Made by a program: the position numbers and the translations under genes. A stretch of 37,408 nucleotides of DNA. It comes from Methylomonas sp. (GTDB lineage Bacteria; Pseudomonadota; Gammaproteobacteria; Methylococcales; Methylomonadaceae). Under the pieces are notes generated by a model. That model ran no database searches and had not been told where the DNA came from. It was given only the letters and a program-made list of their open reading frames with translations. The stretch covers positions 1 through 37,408 of the forward strand of contig NZ_JALOBS010000040.1 of assembly GCF_023228165.1 (NCBI RefSeq), written 5' to 3'. Below are positions 25,390-33,982 of this stretch, piece by piece. How positions within the stretch are numbered: position 1 is the stretch's first letter; each line of letters begins with the position of its first letter.

Positions 25390-26843
25390 TTTGCTAAAGG
25401 AAATTCAATCACAATGGCCAGCCCGCCCAGCTCCGAAGCCTGCGCCCGGATACTGCCGTTATGCGCCGCCACAACATTACTGCATATTGCCAGACCGAGC
25501 CCGGCACCGCCGTGGTTTCTATTCCGCGAACTTTCGACTCGATAAAACCGCTCGAATAATTTATCCAGTTCCTGTTCAGCCACGCCGGGCGCGCTATCGG
25601 CAATGCTGATGATTAACTTTTCCGCGTGATTCGATACCCTGATCACAATTTTGCCGCCGCTATCGCTATAGTTGAGACTATTTTTTAGCAAATTTCGAAA
25701 CAGTTGCGACAAACGATCGGCATCGGCATACAGGCTAGCCGCATTTTGGCCCGAATTGATCACCTCGACCTGCAAGTGTTTGGCGGCAAACTCCGGCGCT
25801 AGCGTCGCCAAATCCGCCTTTAAAACCTGCAGCGGTTCTATCATGGCCTTTCGATACGTCAATGCGCCTTGATCGGACAAAGCCAGTTGATACAAATCCT
25901 CCGTCAAACGATTCAAGCGCATCACATCGGCCAATAACGAATCGATAGCTTCCGGAATCATAGGCCGAATCCCGTCCTGCAAGGCCTCCAGTTCGCCGCG
26001 CAAAACCGACAAGGGCGTGCGCAATTCATGCGAAATATCGGCCACCCAACGCCGCCTGGCCTGTTCAGACTGTTCCAGCGCCGCGGCCATGTCATTAAAA
26101 TCGCGCGCCAATTGGCCCAATTCGTCTCCGGATTCAACCGGTAAGCGGATGGCGTAAACGCCCTTGCCCAATTGTTTGGTAGCTTCGGCAATACGTTTGA
26201 TAGGCCTGCCCAACAGATAAGCCAGCAGCATCGCCAACAAGGCGGAAAGCACGACCATCAACAAGGCAATCCAGGCGAATGCTTGGGTTTGCCGCTCCAT
26301 AAACCGCAAGTCGCCAATCTGGTTGTCCGCCCGGCCAGGCAACAGGCCCAAATAACCGACCACTTGGCCCTGATGTTGGATCGGCTGTAGCGTCAATTCC
26401 GGCAACCGCTCCATCCGCCCAAAAATGATCGACCGGTCCGCGGCCAATAACATCACGCGCATTTCCAAAGGAATAAAGTGCCGTTTGCGCTCAAGTTCCT
26501 CGTCGACATCGGGCGGCCAGCGATCGACGGGACCAGCTAAAGCCTTATTCATCCAAAAAGGTGGATGTCGGTGCCGGTGACTATCGGATTGCACCAGCAA
26601 TTCTATCCATTGTCGCTTATTAACCGCCAAAGGCGTCCAACCGCCGGCATCGGCATAATAGTCGCCCAAGGCCTCAACCAAGTTTTCGACCCGCTCATGT
26701 TGCCGCGACTCAACCCATTCATTAAAGCCCCTATCCAACGACCAGCGCATAAATAAATACATGCCGGCCACCACCAGCAGGGTAGTCAACAGAAAGGTCA
26801 GAAATAATTTGACACGAATGGATTGGCGCACGGCATTACTCAA
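25386..26843 (-). CDS. baeS: Sensor histidine kinase BaeS-like
   Basis: This is the membrane sensor of an envelope-stress two-component system. TM1 is at about residues 11-31 and a periplasmic domain of about 140 residues contains His/Pro-rich segments (HRHRHPPFW). TM2 is at about 190-210, and HAMP, phospho-acceptor His (VADISHELRTPLSVLRGELE) and HATPase domains follow. N-box NLLKNSLNYSDSGG, G1 ADSAPGV, F-box KLFERFYRVESSRNR and G2 GAGLGLAI are all present and closely BaeS-like. The start is non-ATG: TTG at 26843 or GTG at 26831. The likely output is baeR and the Spy-like gene downstream. Confidence 0.92.
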   Translation of the reverse strand: MSNAVRQSIRVKLFLTFLLTTLLVVAGMYLFMRWSLDRGFNEWVESRQHERVENLVEALGDYYADAGGWTPLAVNKRQWIELLVQSDSHRHRHPPFWMNKALAGPVDRWPPDVDEELERKRHFIPLEMRVMLLAADRSIIFGRMERLPELTLQPIQHQGQVVGYLGLLPGRADNQIGDLRFMERQTQAFAWIALLMVVLSALLAMLLAYLLGRPIKRIAEATKQLGKGVYAIRLPVESGDELGQLARDFNDMAAALEQSEQARRRWVADISHELRTPLSVLRGELEALQDGIRPMIPEAIDSLLADVMRLNRLTEDLYQLALSDQGALTYRKAMIEPLQVLKADLATLAPEFAAKHLQVEVINSGQNAASLYADADRLSQLFRNLLKNSLNYSDSGGKIVIRVSNHAEKLIISIADSAPGVAEQELDKLFERFYRVESSRNRNHGGAGLGLAICSNVVAAHNGSIRAQASELGGLAIVIEFPLAK

Positions 26844-26954
26844 CGATTTTGCCCATCATTATGAACTGCAACTGTGCAAAAACTATGAAATTAATGCCAG
26901 ACGGCCTGCAGTTGGCCTAAAATGCAGCGTCAACATAAATTTTCAGGGCATTTT

Positions 26955-27695
26955 ATGCATATTCTCGGCGTGGATATAGGTGGTTCGGGCATTAAAGGTG
27001 CCGTTGTCAATACGGCAACAGGTGAATTGATAACAGAGCGGCATAGAATCGAGACGCCCCAACCCGCCACCCCGGAAGCGGTGGCAGCCGTTTTAGCCCA
27101 ACTGGTTCTGCATTTTAACTGGACCGGCCCGGTCGGCTGCGGCTTTCCGGCCGCCATTCAGCACGGCGTGGCCAGAACGGCATCGAATATTTCCAAAGCA
27201 TTCATAGATACCGATATCGATGCACTATTTTCAGAAGCCACCAACTGCCCGTGTTCTTGCGTCAATGACGCCGACGCCGCCGGCATGGCTGAAATGCAAT
27301 TCGGCGAAGGCGCGAATCAATCCGGCGTGGTGTTATTGGTAACCATAGGCACCGGCTTGGGCTCCGCCCTTTTCACGGATGGACATTTAATACCCAATAC
27401 CGAACTAGGCCACGTATATCTGGATAATGGCATGGAGGCCGAACATTACGCCTCGGATGCCGTGCGCAAAATTGAAGACTTGGGCTGGAAATCCTGGGGC
27501 AACCGCTTCAACGCCTATCTGACTTTGATGGAAAACCTGTTTTGGCCCGACTTGATTATTCTGGGCGGCGGCGCCAGTAAAAAGTTCGACAAATTCAAGG
27601 AACAACTCAAAGTGGAAGCACCGGTTAAGACCGCCGCCTTTTTAAACCAGGCCGGCATAGTGGGTGCGGCCCTGTTTGCAAAAACCAAACTTTAA
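26955..27695 (+). CDS. ppgK: Polyphosphate glucokinase (ROK family)
   Basis: This glucokinase probably uses polyphosphate (and possibly ATP) to phosphorylate glucose. ROK-type motifs are seen: the phosphate loop GVDIGGSGIKGAVV at the N-terminus, GCGFPAAI, the catalytic Asp in CVNDADAAGMAEM, and VTIGTGLGSALFTDG. NTELGHVYL follows, then ILGGGASKKFDKF and the C-terminal AGIVGAALFA. The length of 246 residues and the ELGH region fit polyphosphate glucokinases. The ATG at 26955 has AGGG upstream; earlier in-frame codons give no family sequence. It is followed 37 bases later by fetA. Confidence 0.88.
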   Translation: MHILGVDIGGSGIKGAVVNTATGELITERHRIETPQPATPEAVAAVLAQLVLHFNWTGPVGCGFPAAIQHGVARTASNISKAFIDTDIDALFSEATNCPCSCVNDADAAGMAEMQFGEGANQSGVVLLVTIGTGLGSALFTDGHLIPNTELGHVYLDNGMEAEHYASDAVRKIEDLGWKSWGNRFNAYLTLMENLFWPDLIILGGGASKKFDKFKEQLKVEAPVKTAAFLNQAGIVGAALFAKTKL

Positions 27696-27732
27696 CTATA
27701 GCCGCGTTTTTCGGGAAAAAGCCGTCAGTGCA

Positions 27733-28380
27733 ATGTCCGACATTATTCGATTCGATGAGGTCAGCGTCACTGTTCAGGACAAAACCCTGCTTACCCAAGT
27801 CAGTTTTACCCTAAGAGCGGGCGAAAAGGCGGTGTTGTGCGGCAAATCCGGCTCCGGAAAAAGCACTATTCTAAAAACCCTGCTGGGCATGTACAGTCTG
27901 GCGGCAGGTAAAATTTATTTCGATAGCCAGCCGTTAACCTCAAAATCGGTGCAAAGCGTACGCCGTTGCACCGCTTACATCGGTCAGGAGCCGATACTCG
28001 GCGCCGACACGGTTCGCAATGCGCTGTTGCTGCCGTTTCAATTCAAATCCCATCGCCACCTGCAGCCCTCGGATCACCAGCTGAAACAGGTGTTGCAACG
28101 GCTGCAGTTACCTACCGAACTATTAAGCCGGGACTGCGCCGGCATCTCTGGCGGCGAAAAACAAAGGCTAACCTTGGCGCGCGGCCTGTTATTGGATAAA
28201 ACCGTTTACCTGCTGGACGAAGTGACCAGCGCCTTGGATCAGGAAAGCAAACAAGCGGTATTCGAGGTCTTTGCCGACCCGCAACTGACGGTGCTGGCAG
28301 TCGCTCACGACACCGAATGGCTGGAACGTAGCCAGCCTGTGTTTGAAATGCATGCCGGGCGACTGACCCAAACGAGGTGA
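27733..28380 (+). CDS. fetA: ABC transporter ATPase, FetA-like
   Basis: This is the cytoplasmic ATPase of a FetAB-type exporter, which in E. coli (YbbL/YbbM) exports iron and protects against oxidative stress. The 215 residues contain Walker A CGKSGSGKST, Q-loop YIGQEPILG, signature ISGGEKQRLTLARGL, Walker B VYLLDEVTSALD and H-loop AVAHDTEWL. It is a single nucleotide-binding domain. The ATG at 27733 is chosen because the family starts there (MSDIIRFDEVSV). fetB follows after one base. Confidence 0.88.
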   Translation: MSDIIRFDEVSVTVQDKTLLTQVSFTLRAGEKAVLCGKSGSGKSTILKTLLGMYSLAAGKIYFDSQPLTSKSVQSVRRCTAYIGQEPILGADTVRNALLLPFQFKSHRHLQPSDHQLKQVLQRLQLPTELLSRDCAGISGGEKQRLTLARGLLLDKTVYLLDEVTSALDQESKQAVFEVFADPQLTVLAVAHDTEWLERSQPVFEMHAGRLTQTR

Positions 28381-28381
28381 C

Positions 28382-29179
28382 ATGGAAACCCTGGATATAT
28401 CGCTAGCGCGCATGGCCTTGCTGTATGGGCTTTGCTTGCTGCCTTGGTCGTTGCTGTGGTTGATAGGCGCCCAATTGAGCCGGGATATAGGTCTGAGCAT
28501 ATTGCGCATGACCCTGCAATTAGGGCTGGTGGGAATTTATATCAAGACCTTGTTTACCTTAAACCACCCCTGGTTAAACGCTGCCTGGATCTTGATTATG
28601 TTGATCGTGGCGGATTTCAGCATATTGCGCCGGGCCGGACTCAGAGTGCGTTATTTTCTGCTGTCCTGCTTTACCGCCGTTGCCGTCAGCATCCTGCTAT
28701 CCACGGCCTATCTGGTGGTGTTGATTATTCAACCGGCGCATTTTTACGATGCACGCTACATCGTGCCCTTGGCCGGCATGATTCTGGGCAATTGCATGCA
28801 AGGCAATGTCATTGCCCTGGAACGTTTTTTTTCGGCGGTCCGCAAAAACCAAAACGAATACACCACCTATTTAATGCTGGGCGCTAGCCGCTGGGAAGCG
28901 TTGCTGCCGTATTTTCGCCAAGCCGTCAAAGCCGCCATTAATCCGAGCATAGCCAATATGGCCACCATGGGCTTGGTATCGCTGCCCGGCATGATGACCG
29001 GACAAATCCTGGGCGGCAGCGATCCCTGGATAGCGGTGAAATACCAAATCGCCATCATGATCTGCATTTTTACCAGCACCACGCTGGCCACCATCATCAA
29101 TCTGAAATTAAGCCTGCCCATCGCCTTTAACGATTTCGACATGTTAAATGAACAGTTGTTTGCCGACTGCAATCGCTGA
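28382..29179 (+). CDS. fetB: ABC transporter permease, FetB-like (UPF0014)
   Basis: This 265-residue membrane permease has about seven hydrophobic segments and the family motifs SRDIGLSILRMTLQLGLVG, RYIVPLAGMILGN and SVxxALERF-like (VIALERFFSAV). LGASRWEALLPYFRQAVKAA is also present, as is GLVSLPGMMTGQILGGSDP, which is diagnostic of the UPF0014/FetB family. It starts immediately after the fetA stop and should form the exporter with it. The ppgK-fetA-fetB order suggests one transcript. Confidence 0.92.
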   Translation: METLDISLARMALLYGLCLLPWSLLWLIGAQLSRDIGLSILRMTLQLGLVGIYIKTLFTLNHPWLNAAWILIMLIVADFSILRRAGLRVRYFLLSCFTAVAVSILLSTAYLVVLIIQPAHFYDARYIVPLAGMILGNCMQGNVIALERFFSAVRKNQNEYTTYLMLGASRWEALLPYFRQAVKAAINPSIANMATMGLVSLPGMMTGQILGGSDPWIAVKYQIAIMICIFTSTTLATIINLKLSLPIAFNDFDMLNEQLFADCNR

Positions 29180-29688
29180 TATAGCTGCCGTTGACGCCGA
29201 TGGATTTAAAAGTCCTGGTTAGGCCCTAATCCGTTGCTGTAGTGGATGCCGGCGAAATTTTACATCCGTATGCTCAGCGAATGACAGCTATCCGGTAAGC
29301 AACGTTGAGTCGTGTGAGGCTGGACTCGGCCAATACCAGGCTGTGATTGCCCAATTAAACACATCAATTATGTGTCCTCTGTGTTGGATTTAGCAGACGT
29401 ACATATTTTACAGCGCCCATAAAACTATAATGTTTTCAGATCTCGGTTTCACTGATACACGAATATATAGATATAGTCCGTTAGCTATGGCTTGCTTAAC
29501 AATCTAAGGTCGATGATGGCACCCAGCATGAAGATACACAGTTTGCGAAAGCAAACCGATTTCCTTGTTTATTTTCACCCGCTTGGCGTTTCATCAATTC
29601 TGTCGATGGCACCATTAATAAACTTCATTTCACGCAATACTAGCCCTTGAGTATTGTGTGCCCAGTTAGTTAACTTACGGGAACGGCC
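29180..29688. other. 509-base gap, with a GAAA-tetraloop hairpin
   Basis: I see no convincing gene. At 29541-29556 GTTTGC and GCAAAC flank GAAA, a 6-bp stem with a GNRA tetraloop, followed by a pyrimidine-rich stretch, about 130 bases upstream of the next gene. The rest is AT-biased and has many stops on both strands. Confidence 0.35.
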
Positions 29689-30780
29689 ATGAAAACACTT
29701 AGAAAATTGGGTATCGCAATAATGCTGGTAAGTTCGCAAGCCTTTGCGGACGGCAACTCACACTTTGATGTATTGGCCGAATTGGATACCGGGCCGGGCA
29801 ATGTCACGGCAACAGCCAATGGCCGAATTGTGATGAGCCAACATCAGTTTTATCAACCGCAATACTCCGTAGTGGAATACACGGACCACAAGCTAATCCC
29901 TTTTCCCAATCACGAATGGTCGGCGGCCGATTCGACTGCGATTATCAAGCTCGATTCGGTGTTGGGTATACGCTCGGATGCCAACGGCACGGTGTGGATG
30001 CTGGATAACGGCATGCGTAGCGGTGTGACACCCAAGTTGGTCGGCTGGAATACCAAGACTGATAAATTGCATCGACTGATTTATTTGCCAACGCCGATTG
30101 CGCCCAAGGACGCTTTTGTTAACGATTTTGCGCTGGATGCCACGCACAATCATGCCTTCATCAGCGATCCGGCCGGTGGCGGCAATGCGGCATTGATTGT
30201 AGTCAATCTCTACACCGGCGCGGCGCGGCGGGTGTTGGAAGGACATACCAGCGTTGTACCGGAAAACGTAGACCTCATCATCGACAACGTGCCGATTCAA
30301 GTTAAAACGCCGACGGGTGAATTGGTGAGGCCGCATATTGGTGTCAATCCCATCACCGAGGATTTGGCTAACGAATGGGTCTATTTCGGTCCGATGCATG
30401 GCTTGAGTCTGTATCGGGTTAAAGCCGCTGATTTGATCAACGAGTCTTTAACAGCACAACAGCTAGCCAGTCGCGTGGAACGCTATAGTGGCAAACCGAT
30501 CTCGGACGGTATCAGCATCGATAAAAATAACAATATCTATCTGGGCGATCTAGCCAACAATGCCATCGGCGTGATCGGTAAGGATCGTAAATATCGGCAG
30601 CTGGCACAATGTCCCAGACTGTCCTGGGTCGATTCACTTAGCTTTGGCCCTGACGGACTGTATGCCGTGGTCAATCGCCTGCATCGTTCGGCAACCCTCA
30701 ACGGCGGCGATGCGCAATCCAAACCGCCCTACTATCTGTTGCAGGTGAAAGCCTTGGCGACTGGTCTGCCGGGCCGCTAA
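29689..30780 (+). CDS. Secreted major royal jelly/yellow-family beta-propeller protein
   Basis: This 363-residue exported protein has a signal peptide (MKTLRKLGIAIMLVSSQAFA). The mature part resembles the major royal jelly protein/yellow family related to SMP-30: GIRSDANGTVWMLDNG, VNDFALDATHNHAFISDP, TEDLANEWVYFGPMHGLSLY and SDGISIDKNNNIYLGDLANN are blade-like repeats of a six-bladed propeller. Bacterial members often bind small aromatic or quinone-like ligands or act as lactonases, but the role here is unknown. GGGAACG lies upstream of the ATG. Its stop overlaps the LysR stop (convergent) by four bases. Confidence 0.82.
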   Translation: MKTLRKLGIAIMLVSSQAFADGNSHFDVLAELDTGPGNVTATANGRIVMSQHQFYQPQYSVVEYTDHKLIPFPNHEWSAADSTAIIKLDSVLGIRSDANGTVWMLDNGMRSGVTPKLVGWNTKTDKLHRLIYLPTPIAPKDAFVNDFALDATHNHAFISDPAGGGNAALIVVNLYTGAARRVLEGHTSVVPENVDLIIDNVPIQVKTPTGELVRPHIGVNPITEDLANEWVYFGPMHGLSLYRVKAADLINESLTAQQLASRVERYSGKPISDGISIDKNNNIYLGDLANNAIGVIGKDRKYRQLAQCPRLSWVDSLSFGPDGLYAVVNRLHRSATLNGGDAQSKPPYYLLQVKALATGLPGR

Positions 30781-31712
30781 AGCACAATTGCATTAGAAGC
30801 TATGCCTCGGCCTATTGTCATGATCTGTTCGCGCAGCCAGCAATGGGCCGGGTCTTTCTCCCGCAACGGATGCCAAATCATCGCCAAATCGTAGTTCGGT
30901 AGATTGAGCGGTACCGGCAAAATATTCAGTGCCACCAGTTTCCGAAATTGCGCAGCCAATCGATAAGGTAAGGACAATATCATATCGGTTTCCGCCACGA
31001 TTAACGGTGCCGATAAAAAATGCGGCACGATCAAATTGATGCGCCGCTCCAGCCCCAGTTCTGCCAGTTTGGCATCGATTAAACCAACCTGACTGCCGGT
31101 ACGTGAAATCAGCATGTGTGCTGCTGCCAAATATTCATTCAATGAGGGCGCATCACGGATTTTAGGATGCTCTTCACGCACCACACAGGCCATCATATCG
31201 ACAAACAAATGTTCGCAACATAACTGGGTTGGTGGCTCCAAAACCGAAGAGAAGCCTAGCACCACGTCCAAACTGCCATTTTCCAATTGCGTCACTGGAA
31301 ACACCGATTCGGTTCGTTTGATATGGATGTCGACGCCGGGTGCGGCTTGCTCGATCAAACGGGATAACGCCGGTAACAGCAAAAATTCCATGTAATCGGT
31401 GGCGGCAATCGTAAAGCGGCGTTGGCTGGATGCCGGATCGAAAGCTTGCGGCGGTTCCAGTAGTCTTTCCATTTCCAGCAGCAGACCCCGCACGGGCGCC
31501 ACTAAAGCCACGGCTCTATCGGTCGGCTGCATGCCGCCTGGGGTTTTGACCAGTAGCGGATCATCCAATTGCTGGCGTAAACGATGCAGAGTATGACTCA
31601 TCGCCGACTGCGTGACGAACATGCGCTCTGCCGCACGGGTGACATTGCGTTCCTGCATTAATACATCGAAAGCCAACAATAGGTTCAGATCGAAGTTGCG
31701 GAGATTGGACAT
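30777..31712 (-). CDS. LysR-family transcriptional regulator
   Basis: This 311-residue activator/repressor has an N-terminal winged HTH (FDLNLLLAFDVLMQERNVTR, AAERMFVTQSAMSHTLHRLR). Its C-terminal periplasmic-binding-like effector domain contains RRFTIAATDYMEFLLLPALS and GSLDVVLGF. It resembles the NodD/NahR/PcpR-like branch that responds to aromatic or carboxylate ligands. The ATG at 31712 has TGAGGA 7 bases upstream. It is transcribed away from pxmA with a shared intergenic region of 250 bases, so it is a candidate regulator of pxmABC and the MFS gene, and possibly of the convergent propeller gene. Confidence 0.93.
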   Translation of the reverse strand: MSNLRNFDLNLLLAFDVLMQERNVTRAAERMFVTQSAMSHTLHRLRQQLDDPLLVKTPGGMQPTDRAVALVAPVRGLLLEMERLLEPPQAFDPASSQRRFTIAATDYMEFLLLPALSRLIEQAAPGVDIHIKRTESVFPVTQLENGSLDVVLGFSSVLEPPTQLCCEHLFVDMMACVVREEHPKIRDAPSLNEYLAAAHMLISRTGSQVGLIDAKLAELGLERRINLIVPHFLSAPLIVAETDMILSLPYRLAAQFRKLVALNILPVPLNLPNYDLAMIWHPLREKDPAHCWLREQIMTIGRGIASNAIVL

Positions 31713-31741
31713 ATTCAATCCTCACTGAAAAACAGACTTCA

Positions 31742-31750
31742 TGGTAACCA
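31742..31750. promoter_or_regulatory. Candidate LysR operator
   Basis: TGGTAACCA is a 4-1-4 palindrome inside a TTC...GAA stretch (31738-31760), 30 bases upstream of the LysR start and in the LysR-pxmA divergent region. LysR proteins commonly autoregulate from such sites. A TATAAG at 31939-31944 could be a -10 element for pxmA but lacks a clear -35. Assignment is tentative. Confidence 0.3.
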
Positions 31751-31962
31751 AATTTCTGAAGCTCCGGCATGAACAGTCCTGATAGCGGGATGAAACTTAT
31801 ACATTTAACAAGCGGACGCATTCTCTCTACCTTATACAGCGAGCGCGTCGACTAGCCAAAAAGGTTTGAACTTCCCCCCAAGGGTTACCAGCGGTGGGCG
31901 ACGCGCCCAAATGATCATGCGACGACTGTCGTTCACTATAAGACATGATGGGAGAATCTACT

Positions 31963-32715
31963 ATGTCCGCGCAAATTCCAATTTCAACGTTTAAACCCTA
32001 TCGAGGCGAGAAAGCCCGATTAGTCAGGGCTTACGATTATCTTATCCTGGTCCTGGCACTGTTTTTATTCATTGGTTCATTTCACCTGCATTTTGCCTTG
32101 ACCGTCGGCGATTGGGATTTTTGGGTCGATTGGAAGGACAGACAATGGTGGCCGTTGGTGACACCGTTAATCGGCATTACCTTTCCGGCCGCCGTGCAAG
32201 CCGTATTGTGGGATAAGTTCCGTTTACCGATGGGAGCTACGCTATGCGTCGCCGCGTTATTGCTAGGCACTTGGGTTGCCCGCGTATTTGCCTATCACTA
32301 TTGGAATTTTTTTCCTATCAACATGGTATTGCCGGCGACCATGGTGCCCGGCGCATTGGTATTGGACACCTTGTTGATGCTCACCAACAGCCTGACCATC
32401 ACCTCAATTTTTGGCGGTGCTGCGTTTGCCTTGCTGTTTTACCCCACCAACTGGCCGATCTTCGGCATGTTTCACCAACCGGTCGAAGTGGCCAATAGCC
32501 AGCTCACCATTGCCGATTTGTTTGGTTTTCAATACATCCGCACCGGGATGCCGGAATATTTGCGCATCATCGAACGCGGCACTTTACGCACTTACGGCCA
32601 GTATGCGACGCCGCTGTCGGCATTCTGTTCGGCGCTGCTGTGTTCACTGATGTATCCGCTGTGGTGGCATATCGGCAAGTGGTTTGCCAGCACCCGTTAC
32701 CTGGCCAAAATTTAA
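31963..32715 (+). CDS. pxmA: PxmA, divergent copper monooxygenase subunit A
   Basis: This is the membrane subunit A of the Pxm enzyme, a divergent particulate methane/ammonia monooxygenase family member. The 250 residues have six to seven TM helices and conserved PmoA motifs: GDWDFWVDWKDRQWWPLVTP, FPAAVQAVLWDKFRLPMGAT, YFPIN-like FFPINMVLPATMVPGALVLD, FYPTNWPIF and RTGMPEYLRIIERGTLRTYG. Substitutions relative to canonical PmoA are many, and the gene order A-B-C rather than C-A-B identifies Pxm. The ATG at 31963 follows GGGAGA; an ATG at 31945 in the same frame precedes the ribosome site. Pxm is expected in the inner membrane; its substrate remains unsettled. Confidence 0.93.
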   Translation: MSAQIPISTFKPYRGEKARLVRAYDYLILVLALFLFIGSFHLHFALTVGDWDFWVDWKDRQWWPLVTPLIGITFPAAVQAVLWDKFRLPMGATLCVAALLLGTWVARVFAYHYWNFFPINMVLPATMVPGALVLDTLLMLTNSLTITSIFGGAAFALLFYPTNWPIFGMFHQPVEVANSQLTIADLFGFQYIRTGMPEYLRIIERGTLRTYGQYATPLSAFCSALLCSLMYPLWWHIGKWFASTRYLAKI

Positions 32716-32727
32716 GGAGCAGCCAAC

Positions 32728-33966
32728 ATGAAAACGCAATTTAAAACTTGGCTGTTAGCCTTTATCGCTCTCACAGTATTGTCCGGTTTGCCCATGTCGT
32801 CCGCCTTGGCTCATGGCGAAAAAGCCCTGGAACCCTTCATCAGGATGCGGACTATTCAGTGGTACGACGTGCAATGGTCCACGCAAAAATTTAACGTCAA
32901 CGATGAAGTCAGTGTCAGCGGCAAGTTTCATGTCGCCGAAGATTGGCCTATCAGCGTACCAAAGCCGGAAGCCGCTTTTTTAAATATATCCACACCAGGG
33001 CCGGTACTGATTCGCACCGAACGGTATCTGAACGGCAAGCCCTGGACCAATTCGGTGGCCTTGCAACCGGGCGGCGACTATGACTTTAAGGTGGTCCTAA
33101 AAGGCCGTTTGCCAGGGCGCTATCACATTCACCCTTTCTTTAATCTGAAAGATGCCGGCCAAGTTATGGGCCCCGGCGTTTGGCTGGAAATCGGCGGCGA
33201 TCCCGGCGATTTTACCAATACCATTAAAACCATTAACGGTGAATTGATCGATATGGAGAGCTTCGGCTTTGCCAATGGTGTGTTCTGGCACCTGTTTTGG
33301 GGGGCATTGGCGGCCGCCTGGCTGTTATGGTGGGTGCGGCGGCCCTTGTTTATCAGCCGTTACCGCATGTTGGATGCCGGCTTGGAACATGAACTGATTA
33401 CGCCACAGGATAAGTGGATTGCCAAGTTGGTGTTAGTCGGCGTACCGATCTTGGTATTGGTGCTGAATAGCGTCACCGCCAATCGTTATCCGGATGTCAT
33501 TCCGCTGCAAGCCGGCTTGGATCAGATTCTGCCGTTACCGGCGCAAGTCAATGCCGGCACCGTGAATGTCGACACCCTGAAAGCGGAATACAACGTATCT
33601 AAGCGCGCGATGGTATTGCAGGTAAAGGTCGATAACCGTAGCCAAGGCGCGGTGCGGATTGGCGAATTCGCCACTTCTAACGTGCATTTCCTGAATGCCG
33701 ATGTGTCCAATGTCGGTTATATCCATCGCAAGGATGATGTCAGCAACAATGGCCTGACCTTGGATAACAATACATCGATCGCGCCCGGCGAGCAACGCTC
33801 TGTCACCATTGAAGTGCGCGATGCAGCCTGGGAGTCGGAGAGGCTGGACGGTCTGATCCGAGATGCTGATTCCCGTTTGGGCGGCTTGCTGTTTCTTTAC
33901 GACGACGTGATGGGGAAACGTTATATCTCCAGCATTTCCGCCGCCGTCATTCCCAAATTCATTTAA
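32728..33966 (+). CDS. pxmB: PxmB, divergent copper monooxygenase subunit B
   Basis: PxmB is the periplasmic subunit B. The 412 residues have a signal peptide ending at ALA28, so the mature N-terminus begins with His29 (HGEK), an expected copper ligand. A first cupredoxin-like domain carries H133 and H135 (YHIHPFF). Two TM helices follow (GVFWHLFWGALAAAWLLWW and ILVLVLNS region), then a second cupredoxin-like domain (RIGEFATSNVHFLNAD, IAPGEQRSVTIEVRDAAWE). His29, H133 and H135 correspond to the CuB ligands His33, His137 and His139 of Methylococcus PmoB. At the other PmoB copper site the His48 position is Gln44, while the His72 equivalent is kept (H68). AAGGAG overlaps the pxmA stop. Confidence 0.94.
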   Translation: MKTQFKTWLLAFIALTVLSGLPMSSALAHGEKALEPFIRMRTIQWYDVQWSTQKFNVNDEVSVSGKFHVAEDWPISVPKPEAAFLNISTPGPVLIRTERYLNGKPWTNSVALQPGGDYDFKVVLKGRLPGRYHIHPFFNLKDAGQVMGPGVWLEIGGDPGDFTNTIKTINGELIDMESFGFANGVFWHLFWGALAAAWLLWWVRRPLFISRYRMLDAGLEHELITPQDKWIAKLVLVGVPILVLVLNSVTANRYPDVIPLQAGLDQILPLPAQVNAGTVNVDTLKAEYNVSKRAMVLQVKVDNRSQGAVRIGEFATSNVHFLNADVSNVGYIHRKDDVSNNGLTLDNNTSIAPGEQRSVTIEVRDAAWESERLDGLIRDADSRLGGLLFLYDDVMGKRYISSISAAVIPKFI

Positions 33967-33982
33967 TTCAGGAGCAACAATC

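Noticed and set aside
29480..29640. Possible transposase remnant on the minus strand of the gap before the propeller gene
   Set aside because: Short fragments looked peptide-like, but every frame has several stops and no transposase motif could be identified.
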